From Saussurea involucrata (lineage: Eukaryota; Streptophyta; Magnoliopsida; Asterales; Asteraceae), in NCBI GenBank assembly GCA_033807775.1, contig CM066315.1, forward strand, positions 5,646,501-5,710,500: a DNA stretch of 64,000 nt, read 5' to 3'. The stretch's first letter is position 1. Each line of letters starts with the position of its first letter. Position numbers and translations under genes: made by a program. The notes under the pieces are model-generated. The model was not told where the DNA came from and made no database searches. It was given only the letters and a program-made list of their open reading frames with translations. Positions 34,773 through 45,877 of the stretch are shown here, in pieces.

Positions 34773-35022
34773 AATTGTTGTATATTTTGCCATGACCATA
34801 AATAAAAACCAGGGACAATCATTATCGAATGTTGGTTTGTTTCTGAGACAACCAGTCTTCACCCATGATCAGTTGTATGTTGCTTTATCTAGAGTAAAAA
34901 GTAGACAAAGTTTAAAAATATTAATTATAGATGATAAAGGTATAATTAACAAAATAGAACAAAGAATGTTGTATTTAAAGAAGTATTTGGTAATTTATGA
35001 TACGTGGTTCTTATTTTATTAA
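34773..35022 (+). pseudogene. C-terminal fragment of the Helitron RepHel (PIF1-type) helicase
   Basis: The frame reads YFAMTINKNQGQSLSNVGLF and then LYVALSRVKSRQSLKIL, the conserved closing helicase motifs V-VI of PIF1-like Helitron helicases. Rep/HUH and the earlier helicase motifs are absent. A SINE tail (34739-34772) with its target duplication interrupts the frame just upstream. Remnant only; possible source of trans-mobilised deletions. Confidence 0.85.
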
Positions 35023-35308
35023 TATTTTAACTATGTACTTTTCCATTATTTCATTTACGTTCTATTATAAATTTTGTTTTATAAATTCTTAATATTTATT
35101 CATATTTTTTATTAATTTTTTTGCAAAATATCCCTTGTGAAAACTGCATAAAACAAGGACATTTTGTAACCAGCTGCAAAAAAACAACTGAAAAAAAGCT
35201 TGGAAAAGTAGCATCGTACTTTCGATGATCATTCATATCTGTAAGATAAGTTTTCTGACATGATTTAATTTTTTAAATTACCCCGTGTAATACACGGTTC
35301 GAACCTAG

Positions 35309-35339
<31 letters not shown>

Positions 35340-35564
35340 GAATTAGATAATATACTTTTATTTTTTAATGATATTTATTAGTTCTTAAAAGTAAATTGTA
35401 AAAATAATAATAAGATAAAGTTAACGGAGTTAGTGATGGGGGACTAATTTCAAAGCAACATGAGAACCACGAGGACAACTTTTAGACTTACTAAACCATA
35501 TGGATCACTTTCAAAGATTTCTATAAACCACAAGGACCAAAATTAAAGTTTACTCTAACATATT

Positions 35565-36600
35565 ATATGCATTAATTAAAATAAACTGTGGGCCCAGAAC
35601 AAAATAAAATAAAGGGAGGGCCCAAATCAAAATAGAAGCTCAAGTTAAACAGCACAAAAATGTGGGAATATCGGTATTGTGGACTTGGTGCAATTTTACC
35701 CAAATATCAGTGAAACAACGCTAAATTGCGCTGCTATTATCGAAACCGCAATTTCCACCGCTACTTTGCTTATGACCGATAACCGCTATTGCACCGCAAT
35801 TAACAGCATAGCTCTAAGGAAGCAGTAGCAGCATGGTGTTTAGTACAGAGAAACTGTCATCCTTGTTATGTGGTTTTCTATTTTGTTAAATATAACTGAT
35901 TGTTTCAATGATCACTTTCAACATCCCTTAAATGCATCAGTTAAAATCCATCTCCAAATTTTCATCAATGTCCAATCTATGACTTATAAACTAGTATCTC
36001 AGCCCATAACCAACTCAATCCTCGAGACCATCTTTGTGCCTATAGCATGATCTTAACAAAACCATATCATCTAACTCAGCACCCCACCTGTTCGACATAA
36101 TGCCCCAACGAGTGTAGGTGGTTGATCTTCACACAAAAATGGTTTTTTTATGGATAAGGTGAATGTTGTGCGTGTGCCTAACGTTTTTCTGTTCGATTTA
36201 TACGTTTGGTAACGAGAGCTTTGTAACTTTGTTAACGAAGGGGAATGATGGTGTCACAATAGCTGATTTTGCGCATCCGGGTATACTCGAAGAGTTACTA
36301 AAAGAAGCACTAGCTACCATTAGGAAACTTTCCTAAAAAGGAAGCTTTGAAGGATGTTAATCTAATAAGACGGCGGCTACTCGTGGGCCCACAGAGCCAG
36401 AGCAGAAAAGACATTTTTGGACTTGTGAAAGGTAGTGCTGCACTAGAAAAATTAAAACTGTTTGAAGAGTAAAGCAAAGGTTTCTTAGAAAATACTTGAA
36501 GTGTTTGGGCATGTAGAAAATCTTGCACATTCATGTACTTTTAAGCCAAGCCAGGTACACTATACCACCCACAAAGGACTCTTCATTTGCACCACTAATC
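35565..36600. other. Upstream flank of the polygalacturonase; degraded coding-like piece
   Basis: 35640-35815 has repeated GC-richer motifs (ACCGCAATT, ACCGATAACCGC). 36230-36540 contains short frame pieces without stops in shifting frames (ADFAHPGILEELLKEALAT; then RRRLL... KGSAALEKLKLFEE) that could be a decayed gene; the family is not recognised. Confidence 0.3.
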
Positions 36601-36606
36601 TATACA

Positions 36607-36614
36607 TATAAATT
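36607..36614 (+). promoter_or_regulatory. Candidate TATA box of the polygalacturonase gene
   Basis: TATAAATT lies about 75 bases before the ATG at 36682, giving a plausible short 5' UTR. Confidence 0.5.
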
Positions 36615-36681
36615 AATATCCCATGTCTTCCTTTGATTTATACAAATCTTTCGGTTTTCTGAAACTTAAAACCCGTAAATC

Positions 36682-39600
36682 ATGGGCAAAATCGTCTTTA
36701 TTTCTATTCTTGCTATGTTGCTATTGGTTAATGGAAGTGTTGAAAACAGTTTATCTGACACCTTTGACATATTTGGTGAGGTTGAAAGTCTGGACATAGA
36801 AGATGATGAAATAGAGTTCTATGAATTGGCATCATGGTCAAGTCAACGTGGGAGCAAGATTCTCGTAAATGTGGATACGTTTGGTGCAGCTGGAGATGGA
36901 ATTACCGATGATACAAAGGTGAATAGAGGGAGGTTCCCAAAAAAATGAAAAACTGAGGAATACCCTCGTAACTGTTCATCTTGTATGGTATGCACATGTG
37001 CTTTCAAGTCATTGAAGCGGTTTTTTGTTTTTTATGCACGTGTACAAGTTATGCGCATGTGCATACCCGACAAATTGCTTACAAATTACTTGTATTCACA
37101 TGTGCATACAGAACAAATTGCTTACAAATTACTTGTATTCACATGTGCATACAGGACAAATTGCTACAAATTACTTGTATTCACATGTGCATACAGGACA
37201 AATTGCTACAAATTACTTGTATTCACATGTGCATACAGGACAAATTGCTACAAATTACTTGTATTCACATGTGCATACCGTTCAGAGAACTAGGTGTTCC
37301 TCAGTGCTTCATTTTTTTGTGGGTTTCCGCTAATGACCCTATATATGTGATATATTTGATGCTAGTAATCAAATTAAATCTGTTGAATTATCATTTTAAC
37401 GGTTTCACTGAGACAAGTTACTGTATATATTTCACTATATTACTTCTCAGGCTGTTCAAAATGCATGGACACAAGCCTGCTCTACAGCAAAATCCGTGCT
37501 TTTGTTTCCTCCTGGTCGCACTTATCTGGTTAATGCAACAAGATTTAAAGGACCTTGTGCTGGAAAGTTGATTATTCAGGTAACCTCCGATATTGCTAAT
37601 TTACCTTTTAACATCTAGATTGACAAGAACGGTTATCGGGTGAAAACCGGATTACCACGTTGAACTAAAAAAGTATTGAAGCAAATCATTTTGGAGATAA
37701 AAGAGGCTAAATTCTTTCATTTGAATATGGAAAGCAGTAGGTTGGAAATTTTAAAATTGAACTTACTAATAAATTGTTAAATTGACTCAAATAGCCATTT
37801 CTCTCTCTCTCCGTAATTTGTCTCCTAGCCAATCCTATTTCCATTCTACCAAAATGTCACTACCTCCGCAAGGGGCAACTCAATTTGTGGTTGGGTCAAA
37901 AAGTAAAAAGAAGTTTCTAAACATGGTTCGCAAGTACAGAACCAAATCCGTAATTTTTGTCTACATCCGGTCCGCAAGCTGCGGACATGTTTGAACTACT
38001 TTACAGATTTGGCCTCTGCACTTGCGGAGCATGTTCATAAACTTCTTTTTATTACTTTTTGTCCCCTTCGCAAATTGAGGAGTTGCCACTTGCGGAGGCA
38101 GTGACATTTTGGTAAAACTGTCAACTGTGAGAGAAATGGCTAGGGCCTAGGAGACCAATTTAGGGAGAGAAATGGCTATTTGGGTCAATTTCTCTTGTTC
38201 AGTTGTTTGGCCGTTTGTGCAATATCTAAAATACCCTCCAATAATCACAAAACAAGGGAATTTTCTCGACCCAAACAGTATTTGATAAAACTTGAAAGCT
38301 TTTTAAAGATAGAAATGTTGCAGTTTTACCGAGACATCTCCAAATGTAAAATGTTGTGATTTGCATAGGACAAAGGGAGCATAAGATTTCTAGCAACTGA
38401 TTAATTTAATTGGGAAGGGTGTCCTAGGCTATGCCTAGACTAATCCCTTGACAAATTATGACTGTAAGACATCAGCCCTGATTAAACCTCACCGATTAAT
38501 ACAATTGCATACAGCTTGATGGAACAATCATAGCTCCAGATGAACCCAAGGAATGGGATCCAAAAAGTCCTCGAAATTGGCTTCAATTTTCTAACCTATC
38601 GGGAGTCACTTTCCAAGGACATGGAGTTATCGATGGATCAGGCAAGAAATGGTGGGCTGCATCTTGCAAGAAAAACAAGACAAATGTAAAATCTTTTCTT
38701 GCTCAATAAGTTAACCAATATAATCAAGTTGTTATTGACCCTTTTTCTTGTTTTGTTTCTGGTTTTACAGCCATGCGTAGGAGCCCCAACGGTAAGAACA
38801 TAAAGCAAAGGATCGTGTGAGAAGTGAGGTTAACGTGAGAAGTTGATCACTTTTAATCAAATGCCCTCCCATGAATCGTGGCTTAGAAGGGAATTGATCC
38901 GGTGCATCTCATTCTAATGTGCATCCATTTCTCATCCAACGGTTGAAAACCACTTCTCACGTTAACCTCAACTTCTCACAGGAACCCCAACCCAAGAACG
39001 TAAATCTAGTTTTCGAAAAATTTGAATGGACTTTTAATCAACATAGTAAGGTTTTATGCAGGCATTTACAATTGATCATAGTACAGCTATAAAGGTGAAA
39101 GGTCTTACCTTCCAGAACAGCCAACAGATGCATTTTGTTATCTCACGGTGTGAGTCTGTGCGCATCTATAGCGTTGTGGTTTCTGCTCCCGAAGACAGTC
39201 CAAACACCGATGGCATCCATCTTACCGGATCAACAAATGTTGTTATTCAAAACAGCAAAATCGGAACAGGTTTTCAAACTCTTTATTTTTTCCGTATTTG
39301 AAGCTCTAAAATACACACTCCTGATTTAATAAATTGCTAAATTTCTCTTTTTGGCTACCTTTTAAACTACAATTACCTACTTTAGAGCATCTCCAACAGC
39401 TCCTCTAAAATAGAAAAAAATGAGTACTAAACTAAACGTTTAACGATTTTCCTACGTGTTGTTTAGGTGATGACTGTGTATCAATTGTGAATGCAAGCTC
39501 AAATATCAAGATGAAGAATATATATTGTGGGCCAGGTCATGGAATCAGGTGTGTTTTGATTAACAGATTTCTGATATTCATTCATTACTGAATAAACATA

Positions 39601-41325
39601 TTCATTCATTAATGAATAAACAAGCAGGGAATACTTACTCCTAAAGATTTTGGTCTTTAATTGCAGCATAGGAAGCCTGGGAAAGGATAACTCTACAGGC
39701 ATAGTCTCAAGAGTTGTCGTGGATACAGCATTCCTTAAAGGCACTACTAATGGCCTCAGAATTAAGACATGGCAGGTACTGCCATTTCTCAAACCGAAAA
39801 ATTACTTTTGTTTTGTAATGTCTAGACCAGCTTGCATACATACTCCTGTGGGGCCCTGAAGGCTGAAGATAACAGTCAGAAAAATCTCTAGTGGGGCTGA
39901 AGAATGAAAATAACACTTTTTTTGGCTGGTTGTTCGCTTGATTGGCTCTTAAATCTTAATGAGCCATGAATGGTTATACCAAACCAAACCATCGCATTAT
40001 ATCTCAACCCGTTTGTAGCATCTGGGATTTCAATTTCATCCGAGTTAATTTCTTGAATATTAGAACGTCCGGCATGACCCAACTTCTCTTATCCGTTTAT
40101 ATAACGATAATTTCATAAAACTTGACTGTTTGACTTTGGTCCTTTTTATGTCGCAGGGAGGATCTGGTTACGTTAAGGGCGTACGCTACCAGAATGTGAA
40201 AATGGAGAATGTAGCCAACCCCATCATAATTGATCAGTTTTACTGTGATTCACCTAAAAGTTGTAAAAATCAGGTACAACTTCTTTATCTTCTCCTGATC
40301 TAACCAAACGAACCCATTAACAGTCTGGGTAGGATGTATGCAGACCTTGCCTCTTCCCGAAGGGGTAGAGACACGTTTTTATAAAGACCCTGCTTGCAAA
40401 ACATCATCTTTTCCTGATCTTAAACATGAAAAAAAATTGCACACCATCTTCAAATTCCGCAATTTGATAATTGTTTTCTACATTCTATGTTAAAATCAAG
40501 AAATCTTGAATAAATTTGGTGTTTATATTTTATCAGGGCAAGATGTAGCCATGTAGGGGCAGATCTAGTGTGTAAAGGGTGGGGGTTCCCTAAACCATAA
40601 ACCCTAAACCCTTTTTTCTTCGGTTAAAAACATTTTTTTAACTTTCTACCGGTCTACCCCAGGGGTAGAGAGACGGTTTCCGTGAAGACCCCTATAATAT
40701 TTTCCTGATTTGAGGGGCTGTTTGGTTCAGGTAGGAGAATAAAAATGAGAATGAAAACGAAAATAACAGGAAATGAAAATGAGAATGAATTTTCATTCAC
40801 CCAGTTCAACCCGAAGTGAGAATTTGGGCTTATGGGGAATGAACCCATTATATTATATAAAACCAAACAATTTCTTTTATTTTCATTAATGCCTCTAACC
40901 AAACACCCCCTGAAACATGAAAACACGAAGTCATTGCATACCATCTTCAAATTCCGCAATTTGATGTTGGTTTTCTCTATTCTATATTAAAATCAAGAAA
41001 TCTTGTTTTTTTTTAATAAACTCTATAGACGTCGGCTGTGGAAATAAGTCAAATAATGTATCAAAACGTAAGCGGATCTTCAAAGAGCGCAGAGGCGATG
41101 AAATTTGCGTGCAGTGACACCGTGCCTTGCAACAACATAGTGCTGAATAATATCAACTTAGAGAGGCTGGATGGTAAAACGGCTCAGACTTATTGCAACT
41201 CGGTTACGGGCATCAACTATGGGTTCATTCAGCCTTCTGCTGACTGTTTGACTTCTTCCGACAAGTCTTTTATCGAAGAAAATGAGCTCATTGATGTGGA
41301 TCGTTTGATCCATACTGAGCTTTAG
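36682..41325 (+). CDS. Polygalacturonase (GH28 pectinase), complete gene of 9 exons
   Basis: Hydrolyses alpha-1,4 links of homogalacturonan in the cell wall. Exons: 36682-36918, 37451-37579, 38515-38685, 38771-38791, 39062-39269, 39467-39548, 39667-39775, 40157-40273, 41029-41325; all GT-AG, phases agree, 456 aa without stops. Hydrophobic signal peptide about 1-20, a short acidic segment, then VDTFGAAGDGITDDTK at the start of the right-handed beta-helix. All four family signatures are present: NTD at 234-236, GDD at 256-258, GHG at 279-281 (CGPGHGIS 276-283) and RIKTW at 314-318, so the enzyme should be active. Exon 4 is only 21 bp. The acidic spacer between signal peptide and catalytic domain and the C-terminal tail after the last Cys are of unknown role. 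Introns hold a minisatellite, MITEs and SINE pieces. Exact clade (pollen, abscission or other) not assigned. Confidence 0.95.
37060..37280 (+). repeat. Minisatellite of about 42-44 bp units in polygalacturonase intron 1
   Basis: Five tandem units built on TTACTTGTATTCACATGTGC followed by ATACAGGACAAATTGCTACA. The early units carry two extra bases (GCTTACAA), the later ones are 42 bp. Because 42 is divisible by 3, all three frames stay open, creating false ORFs. Confidence 0.9.
37779..38194. mobile_element. MULE-type MITE, copy 2, in polygalacturonase intron 2
   Basis: Ends AAATTGACTCAAATAGCC and GGCTATTTGGGTCAATTT; shares the interior (CACTTGCGGAGCATGTTC, TTTGTCCCC...GCAAATTGAGGA) with 12138-12528. 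Confidence 0.6.
38412..38495 (-). mobile_element. 5'-truncated SINE fragment in polygalacturonase intron 2
   Basis: On the minus strand it matches the 3' half of the SINE at 30344-30535 (CAGGGCTG..., GATTAGTCTAGGC, CCTAGGA.ACCCTT). It is flanked by GATTAAT on both sides and ends only about 20 bp before the acceptor of exon 3. Confidence 0.55.
38808..38993. mobile_element. MITE family B, copy 3, in polygalacturonase intron 4
   Basis: GTGAGAAGTGAGGTTAACGT at the left pairs with ACGTTAACCTCAACTTCTCAC at the right; core GGGAATTGATCCGGTGCAT. Possible flanking duplication AAGAACATAAA/AAGAACGTAAA. Confidence 0.65.
40322..40395 (+). repeat. Au/TS-like SINE fragment in polygalacturonase intron 8
   Basis: Contains GTAGGATGTATGCAGACC... 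and GGGGTAGAGACACG, resembling the widespread plant SINE tail GTATGCAGACCTTACCCCTA...GGTAGAGAGG. A second partial piece is at 40654-40692. Confidence 0.4.
40714..40910. mobile_element. Tourist-like MITE in polygalacturonase intron 8
   Basis: Begins GGGGCTGTTTGGTTCAGG and ends CTCTAACCAAACACCCCC, with TGA on both sides (40711-40713, 40911-40913). 197 bp, no ORF. Confidence 0.6.
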
Positions 41326-41424
41326 CTTCATTTCCTCGAGTCGTAGGTGTGTTCTAGAGGTTACCTTTTTATATAGTATTTGAATTAAATCCGAGACTTT
41401 CAAGTAATTACACGATAGACTCGG

Positions 41425-41465
<41 letters not shown>

Positions 41466-41959
41466 TATAGATATATGATATATGATATACGATATACGTT
41501 TCCTATTTTTGTGAACATCTTGTACCGAATATGCTTGCAACAAGAAAACCGAGTGAAATGAAATTACTATGTTAGTTGTTTTTTGTGGCGTATTAAATCA
41601 TGTTATTTGATCGATTTCATGTCTTCATATTTCGGGTCTTATTTAAATTTTAAAGAGAATGACTATCGGGTTCGTAAAATAAAGAACGAGAAAACGAAAA
41701 AAATGACGTAAACGAATGGAGGCCGACTTTTGTCGTACCATAAATCTTGATGCATACGATGATACGAAGATATTCCTCGCTATTTGTTAAATGCACCTTA
41801 CTTACTGATTTTCTCCCTATGTCCATCAACATCAAACCCTTTTTTTTGCGTTTTTAAGAAACAGTTTGACCTTATTTTGATCCAAAAGGGTGCATATAAC
41901 TACCCCTTTTCTTGTTCCATGCATCTTTGCTTCAATTTATTTATGCTTACTTATTTATA

Positions 41960-42106
41960 AGAACATCTCCAACAGGTACATTGAATACCGAATTTAACAC
42001 TAAATCATTAGACACCAAAGTTGGTGTAATGAATAGGTACACGTCAAATTTGATGTACCGCTATTTATTTATACCTAATTTTACATCAATTGGAGAAGAT
42101 AAAAAA

Positions 42107-42140
<34 letters not shown>

Positions 42141-42250
42141 AAAATCTTACATTTTGGTGTAAAATTTGGTGTTACCAATCGAAGAAGAAGATTTATTGTT
42201 TGCACCAAATTTTACAATTATTGAATTGGTGTAACATTTGGTGTTATCGT
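41960..42250. mobile_element. MITE-like element with internal TA microsatellite
   Basis: The left end AACATCTCCAACAGGTACAT and the interior show inverted similarity (ACACCAAAGTTGGTGTAA; TTGGTGTAAAATTTGGTGTT), with a (TA)15 tract inside. End points uncertain. Confidence 0.4.
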
Positions 42251-42310
42251 TGCCCTAATCGTGTTATGATTATAAGGGTGGCATAACGTTATCATATGTT
42301 ACATTCGCAT

Positions 42311-42470
42311 TGGGCCTGTAGCTCAATAGGCAAAGTGGGAAGAACGGATTTCCTCAAATACACAACATGCTGAAATCCGAATCCTGAGGGAGGCGGGCTT
42401 GAACCCTCTGCTAGTCTCAGCCGCTTAGTCAACTTTAAATTGCCTTATCGTATGTGGTTCCTAGAGGGTG
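42311..42470 (+). repeat. tRNA-related SINE-like sequence
   Basis: Box A-like TAGCTCAATAGG and box B-like GGCTTGAACCC lie about 80 bp apart. They are too far apart for a tRNA without an intron and no acceptor stem is seen, so a SINE head is more likely than a tRNA gene. Confidence 0.35.
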
Positions 42471-43288
42471 GGTTTTGTGTGTGACTGTCACACGCTCAGA
42501 ATTGCTGATAATCAACATTTTGCTGAATATGCTACATTCGATAAAGTTTATTAAAAGGATAACTTAATGGTTTATATTTTTGTATAATGATTGTTTTGAA
42601 TAAATTTGATTGGAAGATAATTAAGAAAATAAGAGAGAAAGAGACATGACACCATATTTTCATTAATTGATTCCAACAAATTGTTAAAGACAAAAAAGCA
42701 ACATTTGTTGGTATACAAATACAATCATAGATAAGCAAAACCACCAATGCCATACTGGCATACTCAATTATTTATTTATTTATGTTTAGTGCTAACGCAG
42801 CCGTTATGGTGTTCTATGACATCAAAGCTTGTGTCTCACGTCACGTTAAGTTCGTGACACGCCTTGGTCTAATGCGCATTTTTCATAATGCAATATTTGA
42901 TTTTTCTTTACGTTTTTAATGTCTTATTTGGAATTTTTTTTAATATATAACCTAATTTAATTTGCTTGCTACTATTGGCTCATTGAGTAACCCTACAAAA
43001 CTAATTTTTTTATATATAATATTATATACGAATTAGAAATTTGACGCCATAAGTCACGCATTGAAAACGTCATAGCTTCGTCATGGCTCCTAAGGCTTGA
43101 GGTTTGGCCTCGCCGCCACGCCACGCCTCACGCCATTTAGAACCTTGTTGTAACCTATTTATTTACAACAATTATGTTATTTATTAATATAAATATATAA
43201 CTCATAAATCCAAAATTATTAATTTTATAATTTAATCTTTAATTAAATATTATTTAAGGTATATATTTGATTTTATGGATCCCTCAAA

Positions 43289-44707
43289 GGGAAATTAATT
43301 AAAATGCCACAAGTCAAACATTGCATTACTAAAATGCCACAAATTTCTTCCATTTTGCAAAAATGTCATAAATACCCGCGATGGAAGCCCGCGATCGCAG
43401 GCAGTGGCATTTTGGTAATTAATTTCACGCGGGAGGAGCCTGCGGTGGGTACGAATTCTTCAAAGCTTGTGAATTTTGATTTTATATTTAAACTTTCAAC
43501 CCCTATACTTATTTACTTATTTTACTTTATACCTTTTACTTTCATAATTTAAATTTTATATTTAACACATATAATCGTTTATTAACGAAAATACGTTAAA
43601 AAATACGTTTTAATTTTAACAAGTTACACCATTATAATTGTCTCTTCGATACGTTCGAAATGAGCCCAATCTTGAATTTTTTTGGATTTATATATTTTAA
43701 TATATATCTTATACACTACGTAAAAAATATTTTTTATATTTAAAATGCATACCCTTATAGTTAATTATTTAATTTATGGTACATCTCTTATTTTTTTTTC
43801 AATTTTTTTACACTCCTATCGCATTAACATAATAATCATATATTAACTAATTCATTAAATCGTTTTAAATTATTATTATTTGAATGTGTTTATAGATATC
43901 GTGAATGGCAATAGAAGATGGCAATAGAAGAAGATTTCACGAGAAGAATATGAAATGGTGTTTTGACAAGTTGGTATCACTAGACTCATTTAAGAATTGT
44001 GAAAATGGGTATTTGGCGAATGATGATTCATGTGTGTTTGGAGCTGAAATATTTGCAGTTACAGCGTATGCACAAAAGGATCGATGTATTTCCAACGTAA
44101 CTTAGATTAAAATTATCTTCTCCAGTTCAGTCCCGTCCCGTCCCATCCAGTTCAGTCCCGTCCAATTCTGTCCCGTCCCATCTAGTATGCGTACCAAACG
44201 CTACCTAAGAGTACCACAAATTAAATAATTAACTATAAGGGTATGAATTTTAAATATAATTTTTTATGTAGTGTATATGATATATATTAAAATATATAAA
44301 TTCAAAAAAAATCAAGATTGGGCTCATTTCGAACGTATCGAAGAGACGATTATAATGGTGTAATTTGTTAAAATTAAAACGTATTTTTTTAACGTATTTT
44401 AGTTAATAAACGATTATATGTGTTAAATGTAAAATTAAATTATGATAGTAAAAGGTATAAAGTAAATTTAGTAAATAAGTATAGGGGATGAAAATGTAAA
44501 TATAAAATCAAAATTCACAAACTTTGAAGAATTCGTACCCACCGCGGGCTCCTCCCCGTGATCGCGGATGAAATTAATTACCAAAATGCCACTGCCCGCG
44601 ATCGTGGGCTCCCATTGCAGGTATTTGTGGCATTTTTGCAAAATGAGAGAGATTTGTGGCATTTTAGTAATGTAATGTTTGACTTGTGGCATTTTAATTA
44701 ATTTCCC
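43289..44707. mobile_element. Pack-MULE carrying a MATH-domain gene fragment
   Basis: 1419 bp with a perfect 9-bp target duplication TCCCTCAAA (43280-43288 and 44708-44716). The arms are inverted repeats over about 480 bp (43289-43780 with 44220-44707) starting GGGAAATTAATTAAAATGCC. The ends match the 16170-21138 family in style, including CCCGCGATCG motifs. The loop contains the captured gene piece at 43905-44105. Confidence 0.9.
43905..44105 (+). pseudogene. Captured MATH/TRAF-like domain fragment
   Basis: The frame of 66 codons includes FDKLVSLDSFKN, NGYLANDDSCVFGAEIF and AVTAYAQKDRC, the conserved strands of plant MATH (TRAF-like) domains, where GYL...D.C.FGAEVFV is typical. Bordered by AT-rich sequence shared with 19557-19707. 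No promoter recognised. The source gene is not in this window. Confidence 0.75.
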
Positions 44708-44716
44708 TCCCTCAAA

Positions 44717-45874
44717 TTATATGGATGTCAACCCTAAATAAATAATTGTGATTATTTAATTTTAAATTTTTTATTGCAACCAGAAAAATTCTGAAAAACA
44801 CATTATATCACTTCAATATAAATGAAAGGTTTTTGTGTTAGAAATAAAATAAAATCCAGGTTTAAAGTTTTTTTTAAGAAAAAATCCAGGTTTAAAGTTA
44901 TAGATGGTTTCTTAAAGCAATTTTGTACCCAATTATTTAAGTTTTTTTTTAATTTTAATGAATCCCAAACACCTCTTTATAATACTGGATTATAAGATTC
45001 GATTTTTCACAACTTTATTTTAATCATAGAATATAAATCTTCAAAATATTTAAAAGAACAATATTTTAGACAATATAATATTGAATATATTATTAAAATA
45101 TTTTATGGATCTTTTTTATTCTAAAAATTTAATTTCAATGTGTTTTATTGATGAGAATATATTAAAAATTACTACTCTCTTATTGTAATTTTTTAAGAAT
45201 TATCTAAATTTGAATATTTTACACATTTTCTCTCCTACTTTCTCCGTTTTAAAAATTATATGAGAACAAAAAATGTCCAAAATCTTTTAAGGGGGTGTTT
45301 GGTTGAAGGTATCGAGGGGTAAGAAATGAGAATGATAATGAAAACTGTTGTTGGATTTGATATAATATAATGAGTCTATTATCCTAAACCCATTAATTTT
45401 CATTCCTGACTAAATTGGGAGAAATGAAAATCTTATTCCCGTTCAGTCATATTTTCTAACGCTTCCCTTCATGTCTCGATGTTGAATGAAAAATATTTTC
45501 TATTTTCATGTTGGATGTCACATATTTATATTAAAAATATTATGTAAAACATTTCTTTATTGATTATATTGGTTTGACCAAACAAAATCAATACAATGAT
45601 CATTCTTATTCCCGTTCTTTTGCATTCTCATTTATCATCAAGAAAGCAGTTTTTCAAGCCCATAATCACTCGCGGCCCAATTTTCATTATAATTAATTGT
45701 TTATTTTATTTAATATTATATTATGAATATTATTTTTGTGTCATTATTCTAAAAAGAATTTAAGACCGTCTCTCCCAAATCCATTTCATTAAATTTTTGG
45801 CATCGAAAACACACATAAACGGCTTGGAAATTGAGAGAAAGGGTGATGGTGCACGATGTTTGACTCTAACTTTG
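44717..45874. other. Gene-free AT-rich stretch
   Basis: No coding signal. A Tourist-like left end GGGGGTGTTTGGTTGAAGG at about 45293 lacks a clear partner. Sequence near 45310-45620 with GAATGA/TCATTC motifs is similar in style to the MITE at 40714. Confidence 0.4.
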
Positions 45875-45877
45875 TAA

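Larger units (their letters stand above)
34023..35308 (+). mobile_element. Helitron with RepHel remnant
   Basis: Starts TCTATACATATAATAAATAA after A (34022) and ends with the hairpin CCGTGTAATACACGG, spacer TTCGAAC and CTAG (35305-35308) before T: the canonical A|TC...CTAG|T insertion. Contains the last part of a PIF1-like helicase gene and a short SINE tail. The 5' half is nearly identical to the Helitron at 59500-60746. Confidence 0.85.
31571..35555. mobile_element. Non-autonomous MULE hosting a Harbinger element and a Helitron
   Basis: TIRs begin GAGTAAACTCTAATTTTGG and are similar over about 150 bp (31571-31745 with 35410-35555); flanked by a perfect 9-bp target duplication TAACATATT (31562-31570 and 35556-35564). 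The ends resemble those of the 23711-27003 MULE. Its own content is AT-rich filler; everything coding inside belongs to later insertions. Confidence 0.88.
41326..43279. other. Gene-free downstream flank with repeats
   Basis: Holds TA microsatellites (41428-41456, 42110-42139), a MITE (about 41960-42250), a tRNA/SINE-like block (42311-42470) and a GC-richer block around 42790-43150 with repeated CACGCC/GTCACG motifs that may be another MITE. No coding gene. Confidence 0.5.

Noticed and set aside
31400..35815. Older element enclosing the 31571 MULE
   Set aside because: Inverted similarity between 31403-31500 and 35700-35815 is weak and no target duplication was found.
37060..37280. Possible CRISPR array
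   Set aside because: Units are contiguous without unique spacers and lie in a plant intron; it is a minisatellite.
36981..37571. Three overlapping ORFs of 100-196 aa
   Set aside because: All arise from the 42-bp minisatellite in polygalacturonase intron 1, whose length is divisible by 3; no family resemblance, and they overlap exon 2 in the wrong frame.
42311..42470. tRNA gene with intron
   Set aside because: Box spacing is about 80 bp and no acceptor stem pairing was found; kept only as SINE-like repeat.
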